Position numbers and translations under genes: made by a program
The notes under the pieces: model-generated
Database searches by the model: none
Told to the model about the DNA's origin: nothing
The model's input: only the letters and a program-made list of their open reading frames with translations
From: JBGSUZ01 sp964404895
GTDB taxonomy: Bacteria > Bacillota > Clostridia > Peptostreptococcales > Acidaminobacteraceae
DNA: 64,000 nt
Assembly (NCBI GenBank): GCA_964404895.1
Contig: CAYOLV010000004.1
Span: 337,685 to 401,684, forward strand
Direction: 5' to 3'
Shown here: one piece after another, positions 49,240 through 58,445 of the stretch
Position numbering within the stretch: position 1 is the first letter of the stretch
Layout of the letters: each line of letters begins with the position of its first letter

Positions 49240-51255
49240 TTATAACTTAAACTTTTGAATGTTTGCATTTAAATCTTTTGATAATTCTGATTGGTGATCT
49301 GCAACGCGAACCACCCCTTTGATGGAGTGGGAGACTGCGTCCATATTTCCTGTAATCTCCATGCTGCTGGCAGTTGTTTCTTCAATAGCGCCTGCTACAG
49401 ATTCGATGGCATCGCTGACCTGCATGATTGCCTCGTTGATTTTATTCGAATGAATTCTAAAACTTTGCATTTTTTCTCTAAACAACTCGGCGTCACTTTG
49501 GTATTGTAAGCTTGAGCCCACTAACTTTTCGTAGTCTGAAATAACTTTATCGTCAATAAAGGAAAGCAAATCTTCCGAGTTATTGGAGAGTTCTTTGAAG
49601 GCAAGATTGACTTCTCCAACCAAACCGTTGATTTGGCTGACGGACTGAGAGGACGCTTCTGCCAGTTTCCGAACTTCTTCTGCAACGACAGCAAACCCTC
49701 TACCGTGCTCGCCAGCTCTTGCCGCTTCTATCGCCGCGTTCAGTGCCAATAAGTTAATCTGATCAGAAATGGCTTGGATAGAGTCAGACATATTTCTAAT
49801 TTGATCTACCACTTTTCCCTTTTCAATAGATTCTCGAATGGCAATTTGACGCTTCTCGTAAAGACTGACTGCATCTGATTTTGACTTTTCTGCCTCAGTT
49901 TTCATAATATGTGCCCGTTGAGCAACTTCTTCTGAATTACCTTCCCCTACTTGAGACTCTTCGAGCAAGTCATTTGTAAACCCTACAATGTGATGACTTG
50001 AAGAACTGATTTCTTGAATGGCTGCAGCGGTCTCTTCCATTCCTGCTGCAATTTCCTGAGTGGCAGTATTCGCCCGATCCACTTGTACATTCATTTCTTT
50101 CACTGTTTCAATCAGTTCAGTTCCCGAAGCATTTACATCGTCGCTGTTTAAAGAAATGTGACCGAGTAAATCCTTAAGGTTGTCTGTCATATGAACAAAG
50201 GAATTCCCAAGTTTTCCAATCTCGTCTCGTCTCTTCAAGATCCCAGGCGCAAGGGTCTGGGCAAAGTCTCCATTTCCAGCAAGCAACATTTTGTCAGTGA
50301 CTTCCATGAGTGGCTTCAAAAGTCTCATGGCAATAAGCACAACCACTATAACAATGATGCCCACAGTCGCTAAAGAAATCATAATCAAGCTTGTCATGAT
50401 TTTATTGAGCTCATTTTGGAAATCCTTTGTTGGCACAGTGGCTATAAATTTCAAATCATTATAAGTACTGAATGAGGCATATAATTCATTGCCTTCATAT
50501 TTATATTTGAAAAAGCCTTCTGATTTTTCTGCTAATGGTTTTAAAACGGGAATCTCATTCACATTTTTCCCTACCATTGCAGGGTCATGGTGATATAAAA
50601 CTATCCCTTTTGAATCGATTACATAGGCATAACCACTTTTTCCAATGCCATACATTTCAATTTGTTTTTGGAACCCTATGATTTTTTTCAGTTCTTGTAT
50701 GTAACTTGGTGCCAAACCAATTTGAACGACCCCTGGCTGATCCAATCTGGACACGCCAATATATTGGAATAAGGTTTTATCTGTACCTCTCTCAGACGGT
50801 GTCTGTGCTAGTTTACCATCGGGCATGCCAATGAGATCTACAAAGGGCTTTGTTTGGTCAGTGGTGTTGAAATCAAAACCATAAAACCCTTCAATATTGC
50901 CGAACCGAAGAACACCTTTTTCATCAGTAACGTGAAGTTCATCTACACCAAGGCTTTTGGCAAGTTTAGTCATGTTCTGCAAACTTTTCATGTCTGGGTC
51001 TGCATTGATAATTTCTGCCACCGACTTTGTGAGCTGCACATTCTTTTCATCTATGGACTTCAAAAATTGATCTTCGATCTCAGCCCTGAGCATGTAAGAC
51101 TCTACCAAATTTTCCAACTGGCTATTTGTCTCATTTTTAATCATTTCTAATACAAGTGAACCTGTAATTTGGTTGTAGAGGACAACGCCAAGAATTGTCA
51201 CCGATAACACCACAACAGATATCAAAGGAACTAATAATCTGGTTCTTAAATTCAT
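49240..51255 (-). CDS. Methyl-accepting chemotaxis protein with Cache sensor
   Basis: 671 aa. N-terminal membrane helix (8-30), extracellular Cache domain (about 35-285; YIGVSRLDQPGVVQIGLAPSYI, GYAYVIDSKGIVLYHHDPAMVGKN), second helix (VGIIVIVVVLIAMRLL), HAMP, and a cytoplasmic signalling domain with the hairpin tip QINLLALNAAIEAARAGEHGRGFAVVAEEVRKLAE. It senses a small ligand and controls CheA. No che or flagellar genes are in the window. AGGAGG upstream of the ATG. Confidence 0.92.
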   Translation of the reverse strand: MNLRTRLLVPLISVVVLSVTILGVVLYNQITGSLVLEMIKNETNSQLENLVESYMLRAEIEDQFLKSIDEKNVQLTKSVAEIINADPDMKSLQNMTKLAKSLGVDELHVTDEKGVLRFGNIEGFYGFDFNTTDQTKPFVDLIGMPDGKLAQTPSERGTDKTLFQYIGVSRLDQPGVVQIGLAPSYIQELKKIIGFQKQIEMYGIGKSGYAYVIDSKGIVLYHHDPAMVGKNVNEIPVLKPLAEKSEGFFKYKYEGNELYASFSTYNDLKFIATVPTKDFQNELNKIMTSLIMISLATVGIIVIVVVLIAMRLLKPLMEVTDKMLLAGNGDFAQTLAPGILKRRDEIGKLGNSFVHMTDNLKDLLGHISLNSDDVNASGTELIETVKEMNVQVDRANTATQEIAAGMEETAAAIQEISSSSHHIVGFTNDLLEESQVGEGNSEEVAQRAHIMKTEAEKSKSDAVSLYEKRQIAIRESIEKGKVVDQIRNMSDSIQAISDQINLLALNAAIEAARAGEHGRGFAVVAEEVRKLAEASSQSVSQINGLVGEVNLAFKELSNNSEDLLSFIDDKVISDYEKLVGSSLQYQSDAELFREKMQSFRIHSNKINEAIMQVSDAIESVAGAIEETTASSMEITGNMDAVSHSIKGVVRVADHQSELSKDLNANIQKFKL

Positions 51256-51412
51256 AAAATGCCTCCTAAAAAGTAGTGATCTGTCAATCCATCCTCTGAT
51301 GTCTTAACTAATATATCAGAGATTGTAGAACTATTCCTATATGGATAATTTACAGATAATTATGAAATTTACACTACTTTTAGGCGCATCTCTTGGTGAA
51401 GGTGGCTATCTT

Positions 51413-51937
51413 CTATTTTTTGAAAAAGTAGATTAAAGACAATGCTGCTGTCAATGTGACCGCAAGGGATACCCCTACTCGAATAGGCTCCACTTCCCTC
51501 ATGACTTTTTCCCCTTTTTCAATTGAAATCATTCTAACCAAATGTAAGTCCATATCTCCGCCATGGACATTGCAAGACCTATGAAATTCAGCTTCAATTT
51601 CAATTTGGTCTCCTTTGGTTTTATAATCTCCGTAAAGTTGAATTTTCTTGACTTCTTCATAAGGCAAAACTACACCCATGGCATTGGTGCCATCGTTGAT
51701 ATTTATCCACGCATAGCCTTTTCTTTCAAGAGCTTCCAAAAGAACTTCTCCCTTGACGTGAACAATTTTACCGTCGTAGTCATGGCTTTCATTAATCAGA
51801 TCGTTGAGTAGAACGGTTTCATCATCGGCATAAGCATTGACTGAACTCCCAAAACTTAAAAGTACTGCGAGACCTAACGTCCCTGCCCATTTAAAAGCGT
51901 TTAGCAAGCATTTATTCATTCCTTTTATTTTTTCCAT
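51413..51937 (-). CDS. Membrane-anchored OB-fold-like protein linked to TrkH
   Basis: 174 aa. Signal peptide (WAGTLGLAVLLSFGSSVNAYADD), a beta-rich extracellular domain (LLNDLINESHDYDGKIVHVKGEVLLEALERKGYAWININDGTNAMGVVLP ... GDQIEIEAEFHRSC) with the OB-fold pattern of nucleic-acid-binding-like exported proteins, and a C-terminal membrane helix ending YFFKK. Its start overlaps the trkH stop by 13 bases, so it belongs to the potassium operon. Role unknown; it may be an accessory or assembly subunit. Confidence 0.65.
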   Translation of the reverse strand: MEKIKGMNKCLLNAFKWAGTLGLAVLLSFGSSVNAYADDETVLLNDLINESHDYDGKIVHVKGEVLLEALERKGYAWININDGTNAMGVVLPYEEVKKIQLYGDYKTKGDQIEIEAEFHRSCNVHGGDMDLHLVRMISIEKGEKVMREVEPIRVGVSLAVTLTAALSLIYFFKK

Positions 51938-53448
51938 AAACCCCTCACCCCTGCAACTGATATTCCGATGAGTGCAAACACAGACATAAACTCCAAACGC
52001 CCTAAGAACATTGCAAAAATATAGTAAATTTTAAGCGCCGTAGGCATGGCTGCCGAAGTTATGCCTATAGATAAGCCTACGTTTCCAGTCACTGAAGCCG
52101 CTTCATACGCCGCCTCAGCCATTGGATAACCGTAAAAACAAGCTAACGCGGTTCCAATTGAAAATGTAACAATATAGCAAATTGTTATTGTAGCCGCTGA
52201 TCTAACAGAGGCATCATCCATTACAACGTCTTTGATGTGGTGGTATTTTGCAATTGAAATCCGTCTTTCTGATCTCAAGGATTTCTTCACATCTGCTATG
52301 AGTGCTTTGAATAGAATGCCCATTCTTAAACCTTTGATACCACCTGCTGTCGAACATGCTGAACCACCAATTAACATGGCTACCACGAGCATCATTATAC
52401 CGAAATCGCCCCAATCCGTAGCAAATTGTCTTGCGTAAAGGGTTCCAAAACCTGTTGTTGTATGGGCGGACAACAAATGGTAAACACCTTTTCTAAACAT
52501 AGCTATGGCATTGCCATATACCCCAGTATTTGAAAGCCACATCACTAAGAATACAGTCGTTAGGCCTACGGTCACAGCAAAGCTTTGGGTTTCAATATTT
52601 TTATAAATTTCACGTCGATTGCCATTCCAAATAGCATAATGAAGGCCAAAGTTTAATGAACCTAAAACAAATAAAATAATGCCTATAATTTCATTGCTAA
52701 AACTGTGGTAAAACAATACATTTTGTGACATTGGCGCAAATCCGCCAGTACTCCATGCTGAAGCAAACATATAGAAGCCATGTAGCAGAGAGTTTACTGG
52801 GTTTAACCCTGTAGATACTAACCCATCTATGAAGAAGATGATTGTTCCCACAATCATATAGGCCAGAGAGATTCCCCAAATAATTCTTGCAGTTCCCTTT
52901 ACATTTGGTACCAATTCAATGTCTTTTCCTTCTCCTACATAAATTTTATAAGCGCCATGAGTATGTTTAAAGAGAAAAGATAAGGCTAATACCACCATGC
53001 CCTGTCCACCGACGAAGGTAATGATATGCCTCCAAATATTTAGGCTGACAGACATATGATCCAAATCTTGAGAAAGTGTAAGGCCAGTTGTTGTAAAACC
53101 GCTCATCACATCAAAGATGGCATCCAAATATGAAAGATAATGTCCACTTAAATAGTAAGGCATTGCAGAGAAAATCATGAGTACCAGCCATGAGAGGGCG
53201 GATATAACCAACCCATGTTTCCACTGAATTTTTACAAATGTTTTTTCCTTTTTCCCGAAGCTCATCCAAAGACTGCCTAATGTAACGGAGACGCCTATGC
53301 TGATTAGAAAATTAAACAACATGGGCCATTCGGCAAAAATAAGCGCCATAAAAATTGGGATTGCCATTAAACCCGCAGTAATAACGGTGACAAATCCCGT
53401 ATAATGTGCAATGACTTTAAAATCATCAGATTTAAAATAGACTTTCAT
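51925..53448 (-). CDS. trkH: TrkH-type potassium uptake membrane subunit
   Basis: 507 aa with about ten membrane segments in four M1-P-M2 units. The four selectivity-filter loops are visible: SGFTTTGLTLS, SAWSTGGFAPM, SAHTTTGFGTLY and SVTGNVGLSIG, each with the conserved Gly. It takes up K+ under control of TrkA-type cytoplasmic subunits. AGGAGG overlaps the stop of the 35-residue peptide gene upstream. Confidence 0.93.
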   Translation of the reverse strand: MKVYFKSDDFKVIAHYTGFVTVITAGLMAIPIFMALIFAEWPMLFNFLISIGVSVTLGSLWMSFGKKEKTFVKIQWKHGLVISALSWLVLMIFSAMPYYLSGHYLSYLDAIFDVMSGFTTTGLTLSQDLDHMSVSLNIWRHIITFVGGQGMVVLALSFLFKHTHGAYKIYVGEGKDIELVPNVKGTARIIWGISLAYMIVGTIIFFIDGLVSTGLNPVNSLLHGFYMFASAWSTGGFAPMSQNVLFYHSFSNEIIGIILFVLGSLNFGLHYAIWNGNRREIYKNIETQSFAVTVGLTTVFLVMWLSNTGVYGNAIAMFRKGVYHLLSAHTTTGFGTLYARQFATDWGDFGIMMLVVAMLIGGSACSTAGGIKGLRMGILFKALIADVKKSLRSERRISIAKYHHIKDVVMDDASVRSAATITICYIVTFSIGTALACFYGYPMAEAAYEAASVTGNVGLSIGITSAAMPTALKIYYIFAMFLGRLEFMSVFALIGISVAGVRGLWKK

Positions 53449-53458
53449 AACAAACCTC

Positions 53459-53566
53459 CTATGAGAGGATCAAGTTAATTCCATAGAGAACCAACATAAA
53501 CGCCGAGCAGCAGAGCGCTTCTACGACAATACCCGTAATAATTTTTGACATTTCTACACTAAACAT
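53459..53566 (-). CDS. 35-residue membrane peptide between trkA and trkH
   Basis: 35 aa read directly on the minus strand: ATG 53566 with TAAGGAG seven bases upstream (inside the trkA 3' end; start one base after its TAA), TAG stop overlapping the trkH ribosome site. One membrane helix covers IITGIVVEALCCSAFMLVLYGINLILS, with an adjacent Cys pair and almost no charged residues. Position and size recall KdpF or other transporter-stabilising miniproteins, but sequence similarity is not evident. Likely a small subunit of the Trk complex; this is inference. Confidence 0.75.
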   Translation of the reverse strand: MFSVEMSKIITGIVVEALCCSAFMLVLYGINLILS

Positions 53567-53567
53567 T

Positions 53568-53969
53568 TTATTGCTCCTTAAAGGTCATCTCAATCATATT
53601 GGCTATAACTTCTGTACTGCATACTGTTTTATCTACACCCAACATTTTGAATGCCGCTATATTTTTCGGGTTGTTTACCCTTGCGATTGTTTTATTAATA
53701 TTAAAATTTAATTTTGCAATTTGACAGATAATCATATTTTCTTCATCTTTGCCAGTTGCCGCTACAACGACGTTAGCATCATCAATGCCTGCATCTTTTA
53801 AAACATCTAAAGCGGTGCCATCACCCCATAGAATCATGTCATTAAACTCTTCTGCAATTTTTTCACAAACTGCTTTATCTTTTTCTATTAAAACAACCTC
53901 ATGTTGGTCATGAAGGGATTTCAATAGGTAATAGCCTACTTTGCCACCACCAATAATGATGATATCCAT
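53568..53969 (-). CDS. Single-domain TrkA-N protein (second of two)
   Basis: 133 aa from ATG 53969 (MDIIIIGGGKVGYYLL), with GGAG nine bases upstream; the upstream in-frame TTG is poorly placed. NAD(H)-binding Rossmann motif GGGKVG, acidic end of beta 2 in VVLIEKDKAVCEKIAEEF, WGDGTALDVLKDAGIDDANVVVAATGKDEENMI. There is no TrkA-C (RCK-C) domain. It would form part of the gating ring of TrkH. Confidence 0.87.
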   Translation of the reverse strand: MDIIIIGGGKVGYYLLKSLHDQHEVVLIEKDKAVCEKIAEEFNDMILWGDGTALDVLKDAGIDDANVVVAATGKDEENMIICQIAKLNFNINKTIARVNNPKNIAAFKMLGVDKTVCSTEVIANMIEMTFKEQ

Positions 53970-53993
53970 ATTTCTCAACTCCTTAAGCTTTTA

Positions 53994-54416
53994 CTACGCC
54001 CTTTTCAGGACTTTATGTTTCGGTTCAATCATGGCTTTTCCCATAATCACAGTTAAAGAGGTTGGACAAATAGACTCAATCCCCAACTGATCATATAAAA
54101 ATTGTTTACTAGGATCATTCACTCTTGAAATTACCCTTTTCACACCAAAGACTTTACTGGCAATTTGCGCCGCTACGAGATTGACATTGTCATTTGGGGT
54201 CATGGCATAAAAAACATCTGCTTTTTCTATCCCCGCTTCTAAAAGCACATCATTGTCGTACTCTACACCAACACTTCTCATGCCGTTGAAGCCGCTCCCC
54301 AGTACTTCTAATTGTGTACGGTCACGGTCAATAATTACAACGTCATTACCATCGTTGGAAAGATCAGTTGCCAACATACTTCCAATTCGACCACAACCTA
54401 CAATAATAATATACAT
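53994..54416 (-). CDS. Single-domain TrkA-N protein (first of two)
   Basis: 140 aa. MYIIIVGCGRIGSMLATDLSNDGNDVVIIDRD, then GVEYDNDVLLEAGIEKADVFYAMTPNDNVNLVAAQIA. Like its neighbour it ends after the Rossmann domain (LKRA) without an RCK-C domain. Together the pair matches one TrkA split and shortened. GAGGTGAG precedes the ATG; 24 bases separate it from the next gene. Confidence 0.87.
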   Translation of the reverse strand: MYIIIVGCGRIGSMLATDLSNDGNDVVIIDRDRTQLEVLGSGFNGMRSVGVEYDNDVLLEAGIEKADVFYAMTPNDNVNLVAAQIASKVFGVKRVISRVNDPSKQFLYDQLGIESICPTSLTVIMGKAMIEPKHKVLKRA

Positions 54417-54425
54417 ATACTCACC

Positions 54426-54782
54426 TCATCTCATTTTTGAAAACATTGTATCGATGTCTTCAACTTCCGAAAGATCTTCATTTCCTAAAAAAGGTTTCTT
54501 GCTCGCACCAAATAAGTTGTTGCAAGTCAACCTTTCAATATTCATGTTCGCATATTTATACGACGGTTCTAAGGCATATGCAGCCCTGTAATGTCTAAGT
54601 GCCAACAGTCGATCCCCTGTTAATTCATAATATGCGCCTAATAGATTTTGAGCTTCAGCACCATTGTCGTTTAATTGAATCGCTTCGTTGATCTCTACTT
54701 TTGCAAGCTCTAACTTATGATTATTAATCGATTCAATAGCTTCTACGATTTTTTCTTTATATGCTATATTGTAGGCTTTCAT
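54426..54782 (-). CDS. TPR-repeat protein of the Trk operon
   Basis: 118 aa. Two tetratricopeptide-like helices pairs (ALESINNHKLELAKVEINEAIQL-type and AEAQNLLGAYYELTGDRLLALRHYRAAYALEPSYKYANMNIERL), then an acidic tail with FLGNEDLSEVEDIDTMFSKM. It is cytoplasmic. It lies 10 bases before the first trkA, so it is likely cotranscribed; perhaps a scaffold. No close family recognised. Confidence 0.7.
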   Translation of the reverse strand: MKAYNIAYKEKIVEAIESINNHKLELAKVEINEAIQLNDNGAEAQNLLGAYYELTGDRLLALRHYRAAYALEPSYKYANMNIERLTCNNLFGASKKPFLGNEDLSEVEDIDTMFSKMR

Positions 54783-54887
54783 CGTTCACACCTCTTTTCT
54801 TCTCATCTTTATTGTATCACTGTTGCAATAAAGATAGTGTGAAGAGAGTCTCTGCTCGTGTGAAGATGTTGTTAAGAACATGTGTAT

Positions 54888-55589
54888 TTATTCATCGACT
54901 AAACGATAACCTACGCCCACTTCAGTAATCAAATATCTAGGCTGGGCAGAATCTTTCTCTATTTTTCGGCGGACACTGGCCATAAATACCCGAAGGGATT
55001 GAGTGTCTGATTCCCCGTAGCCTCCCCAAATTTCGTTGATGATAAACTTATGGGTCAACACCTTTCCCGCATGACAAGACAACAACTCAATCAGCTTAAA
55101 TTCAATGGGTGTCAAATGAACTTCATCGCCATCTACAGTGACTTTATGTTTGTCATAGTCTACAACTAAACCAGCTATTTCAAATTTGCCCGGTTGATTT
55201 TCGGCTATTTCTTGATAGGATTTTTTATGTCTCAACGCCACTCGAATACGGGCTAATAGCTCAGGCACGCTGAAGGGCTTGGTTAAATAGTCATCTGCGC
55301 CAACGTCCAGAGCCTCTATTTTGTCTTGATCATGACCTCTGGCAGATACCACAATGATTGGGGTTTTCATAGTCTCTCTCAAGGCGGCTATAACTTCCAA
55401 ACCATCCTTATCTGGCAAGCCCAAATCTAAGAGTATGACATCTGGGTTATGGGAATAGGCCATGACCATGCCACTTTGAGCCGTATCTGTCTCAATACAT
55501 TTATAACCTTGGGATTCTAAAGAAATTTTTATGAAGTTTCTGATGGTTTTATCATCTTCAATTGTTAGGATTAAAGGTTTATAGGTCAT
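54888..55589 (-). CDS. kdpE: KdpE-like response regulator
   Basis: 233 aa OmpR type. Receiver with PLILTIEDDKTIRNF, phospho-Asp in DVILLDLGLPDKDG, Lys in YLTKPFSVPELLARI; C-terminal winged helix with HLTPIEFKLIELLSCHAGKVLTHKFIINEIWG and RYLITEVGVGYRL. The KdpE assignment rests on the adjacent KdpD-type kinase. Its start overlaps the kinase gene by 11 bases. The Trk operon follows 105 bases downstream, so Trk expression is the probable target. Confidence 0.85.
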   Translation of the reverse strand: MTYKPLILTIEDDKTIRNFIKISLESQGYKCIETDTAQSGMVMAYSHNPDVILLDLGLPDKDGLEVIAALRETMKTPIIVVSARGHDQDKIEALDVGADDYLTKPFSVPELLARIRVALRHKKSYQEIAENQPGKFEIAGLVVDYDKHKVTVDGDEVHLTPIEFKLIELLSCHAGKVLTHKFIINEIWGGYGESDTQSLRVFMASVRRKIEKDSAQPRYLITEVGVGYRLVDE

Positions 55590-57180
55590 TCACAGCTCTC
55601 CTTATTGGGATCTTGAATTCAAAGGTCGCACCGCCGCTTTCATTGTTATAGGCACAGATGCTGCCATTGTGTGCTTCTACAATCGCCTTACATATTTCCA
55701 AACCTAAGCCGATACCCCTTCTGCCGTGGTCGCTAGTTTCACCAGAAGTAAAGAAACGATTGAAGAGTTTTTCCATAGATTTTTTAGGTATCCCGGGTCC
55801 GTTGTCTTTCACCTGTACCTTCACAAAGGTGTCTTCGTAATTTACAATCAACTTCACCACAGAACCTTTTGGGGTATATTTCGATGCATTGTCTAACAAA
55901 TTGATTAAAACGTGTTCGATAAGCTGCCCGTCCATGTCTACCATAATCAACTCTTTCGGCACAGAAAGTTCTACCTGATAGTCCGTCATCTGCTTGGCGG
56001 TTCTAGAAATCACTTCAGCCATAATTTCTTCCATAAATTCTTGTTTGATCTTTAATTTTACCTTGCCCTCTTCTAATTGAGTCAGGCTTAAAATATTCTC
56101 AACTGTATGGATCAGCCACTTGGTTTCATCGTAAACATTGTTTAGCAGCACTTCTTTTTGTTCCTCTTTAAGGACATTTCCACTCTCGATTAAGGTGCCT
56201 GTCGCCCCAAGTATACCCGTTAGCGGCGTTCTTAAATCGTGTGAAATAGCCCTGAGCAAATTACCCCTGAGCTGCTCACTTTCAATTTGAATGGCGACTT
56301 TTCGTTTTTCTTCATTTAATCGTTCACGCTCAATGGCCATAGTCATTAATGATGCGATGATGACGCATAACTCACGTTTTTCTTCGCTAAGGGTTTCACC
56401 ATCGTATAACCCGAACCCTATAACGCCGTAGGTACCACTCTGTCCTACAACTGGGACATAAAGCATATTTACATCGTCATAAAACTGCTTTTCGGTCATT
56501 TTATTCACTTGTTTTCTTGCCACCTCAACCATTGTTGCTTTTTGGTGGGAGGACAGTTCCCAGTAATGATTCAAAGATTTTCCCTTTTCGTAGCCTTTAT
56601 ATTCTGATATTGTACCGTCTTCATTGCTATAGGCGATGACTGTTTTAATATTCATGATTTCAGAAACATCTTCTCCAATGACACTTCCAATTGAAGACTC
56701 TTTTGTACCATATAACAGCCTTTGACTCACATGATATAGCAAATAAGCTCGTTTTTCTCTTTGACTGGAAATTTTAGCTTCATGTCTCACTTTAATGGTC
56801 AACGTGCTGGTAATGGTCGCTGCCGCAAACATAAAGACGAAGGTGACTGGATAGTCTGCACGGTATGCGGTTAAGGAATAGTAGGGTTCTGTAAAAAAGT
56901 AGTTGAAGGTCAAAACCCCTAGAATTGCCGCCAGAAAACTGCTGGTATAGCCCTCTATAAGATAAGACACCAGCAGCACGGACAAAAGATAGGTCATAAT
57001 GATGTTGGATTCTGCAATGTTTAGCTGTCTTAAAAAGAAAGAAATAATCGTCGCCAGTGTAATCAAACTGATAACGATGACCAAATCGATTAGAAATTTG
57101 AGAATGGGGCTTCTATTTTTCAAAGTATTGATATAACTGATTTTCATGGTGTGTTTGTCTTTATTTTTAAGTCTGTTCAT
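55579..57180 (-). CDS. kdpD: KdpD-type sensor kinase lacking the N-terminal KdpD/Usp domains
   Basis: 533 aa versus about 900 for full KdpD. It starts with four membrane helices of the DUF4118 type (about 25-125: LIDLVIVISLITLATIISFFL ... VLTFNYFFTEPYYSL), then a GAF-like domain, HisKA with phospho-His in ISHDLRTPLTGILGATGTLIESG, and HATPase with DNASKYTPKGS, DNGPGIP and GIGLGLEICKAIVEAHNG. The missing N-terminal part binds c-di-AMP in some full-length forms. GAGGAG seven bases before ATG. No kdpFABC in the window. Confidence 0.87.
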   Translation of the reverse strand: MNRLKNKDKHTMKISYINTLKNRSPILKFLIDLVIVISLITLATIISFFLRQLNIAESNIIMTYLLSVLLVSYLIEGYTSSFLAAILGVLTFNYFFTEPYYSLTAYRADYPVTFVFMFAAATITSTLTIKVRHEAKISSQREKRAYLLYHVSQRLLYGTKESSIGSVIGEDVSEIMNIKTVIAYSNEDGTISEYKGYEKGKSLNHYWELSSHQKATMVEVARKQVNKMTEKQFYDDVNMLYVPVVGQSGTYGVIGFGLYDGETLSEEKRELCVIIASLMTMAIERERLNEEKRKVAIQIESEQLRGNLLRAISHDLRTPLTGILGATGTLIESGNVLKEEQKEVLLNNVYDETKWLIHTVENILSLTQLEEGKVKLKIKQEFMEEIMAEVISRTAKQMTDYQVELSVPKELIMVDMDGQLIEHVLINLLDNASKYTPKGSVVKLIVNYEDTFVKVQVKDNGPGIPKKSMEKLFNRFFTSGETSDHGRRGIGLGLEICKAIVEAHNGSICAYNNESGGATFEFKIPIRRAVNDL

Positions 57181-57380
57181 ATAAGCACTCCTCTATTTTT
57201 GATCTATTCTTAATCTATTAGGAATTATATTTTTTTACGGGTACTTAACTTATATATTATATAGAAATTGGTATAAAGATAGTGTTAAGATTTTGGAGAG
57301 TTTTTGGAGGAGTTGAGGGCCCATTCATTTTTATTATTAGGTCGTTCACCTTCCTACTTAACAATTCCGATTCAAAGAGA

Positions 57381-57428
57381 AAAATAGCTACGCTCAATAT
57401 GGATATACTAGGCGTAGCTGGTTTTTTA
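57381..57428 (-). terminator. Terminator after the Zn-protease gene
   Basis: AGCTACGC (57386-57393) pairs with GCGTAGCT (57412-57419), with T runs on both sides. It ends the leftward gene whose stop is at 57464. The rest of the gap 57181-57380 shows no gene. Confidence 0.7.
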
Positions 57429-57463
57429 TTGTCATTGCTCCTATTGCTTTGGAGGATTCTCAA

Positions 57464-58405
57464 TTAGTGGTCTAGGGTAGCTGCTTCTGTAATGAAAATA
57501 GAATCCTCATCAGACTCCCACCACTTCTCATTCAGCATGCCATTCTTTTTTAATGCGCTGTCAACAATGGCTTTCCCATAAAAGTAGATATCTACTCTGG
57601 GAACTGTTATGCCGTTGACTGTACTTATATTGCCGTCTATCATCTTATAATTTGAAGAATCCAAATAATTGTTATAATAACGCCAAGGATTCTGAGCTTC
57701 TAGCCTGCTTTCTGCCAGCGATATGTATCCGTTCATCTGCTGTCTCGCAAAGACAATGGCTTTGCCTTCTAAGATCATATCCGCCATGAGATTCTCAGAA
57801 TATAACCCACTTCGGTTAGCCTTCTTTGCCACAGCCTCAGAAATTAAGTGCATGTATTCATGACTACAAGCGCATTCAATCTCTTTGAGTGTTAGCTCTG
57901 AACTTCCACAGCTTCCCACGTACAATAAAATTAAGTTATCTGCGACGGCTGCGCCATCGACGCCACCCGCACTGGGCAAGACAATAACATTTAGGTCTTT
58001 TATGGGATATACTTGCTGGAGTTTGTTGAAAGTACTGCGAATTTTATTCTTAAATTCTTTTTCATTCAGCATTTCAGCGTTTAGTCGCGTTGAAGAAATA
58101 GACTTCATGGCGTTTGCAGTCAAACCAAAATCTGCTCTCCTCCAATAATCTTGATTGACGTTGCGTTCTATGTACTGCTTGTAAGATTGACGAATATTAT
58201 TGTTAAACCCATAGAGTCGTTCACTATTTGATTCATATTCCTGACTTAGATAGCGGTTGACTTCTTTTTCAAAGAATACGACTTGAGTTTCATTTCTACC
58301 GCCTAGAAAACTCCACATTGTGGTAATTAGTATGATTGCGCATAAAGCACTTGTGAAGAAAGCTACTATTTTGTATTTCATTTTTATATTTTTTCTTTTC
58401 AACAA
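57464..58405 (-). CDS. Exported or anchored Zn-protease-like protein (DUF2268 type)
   Basis: 313 aa. N-terminal hydrophobic signal/anchor (VAFFTSALCAIILITTMW), then a helical domain, with metal motif CSHEYMHLISEAVAKK (HExxH) and a Glu further on (ILEGKAIVFARQ), as in the DUF2268 predicted peptidases. TTG start preceded by AGGAG nine bases away; a small inverted repeat AGGAG-CGC-CTCCT contains that site. Substrate unknown. Low-GC accessory region. Confidence 0.7.
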   Translation of the reverse strand: MLKRKNIKMKYKIVAFFTSALCAIILITTMWSFLGGRNETQVVFFEKEVNRYLSQEYESNSERLYGFNNNIRQSYKQYIERNVNQDYWRRADFGLTANAMKSISSTRLNAEMLNEKEFKNKIRSTFNKLQQVYPIKDLNVIVLPSAGGVDGAAVADNLILLYVGSCGSSELTLKEIECACSHEYMHLISEAVAKKANRSGLYSENLMADMILEGKAIVFARQQMNGYISLAESRLEAQNPWRYYNNYLDSSNYKMIDGNISTVNGITVPRVDIYFYGKAIVDSALKKNGMLNEKWWESDEDSIFITEAATLDH

Positions 58406-58445
58406 TAGGAGGCGCTCCTTATGGGTTTCGTCTAGAATCTAGTTT

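Noticed and set aside
57282..57467. 61-residue hydrophobic ORF on the plus strand
   Set aside because: It spans the intrinsic terminator of the leftward Zn-protease gene, has no ribosome site and runs against all neighbours; chance ORF.
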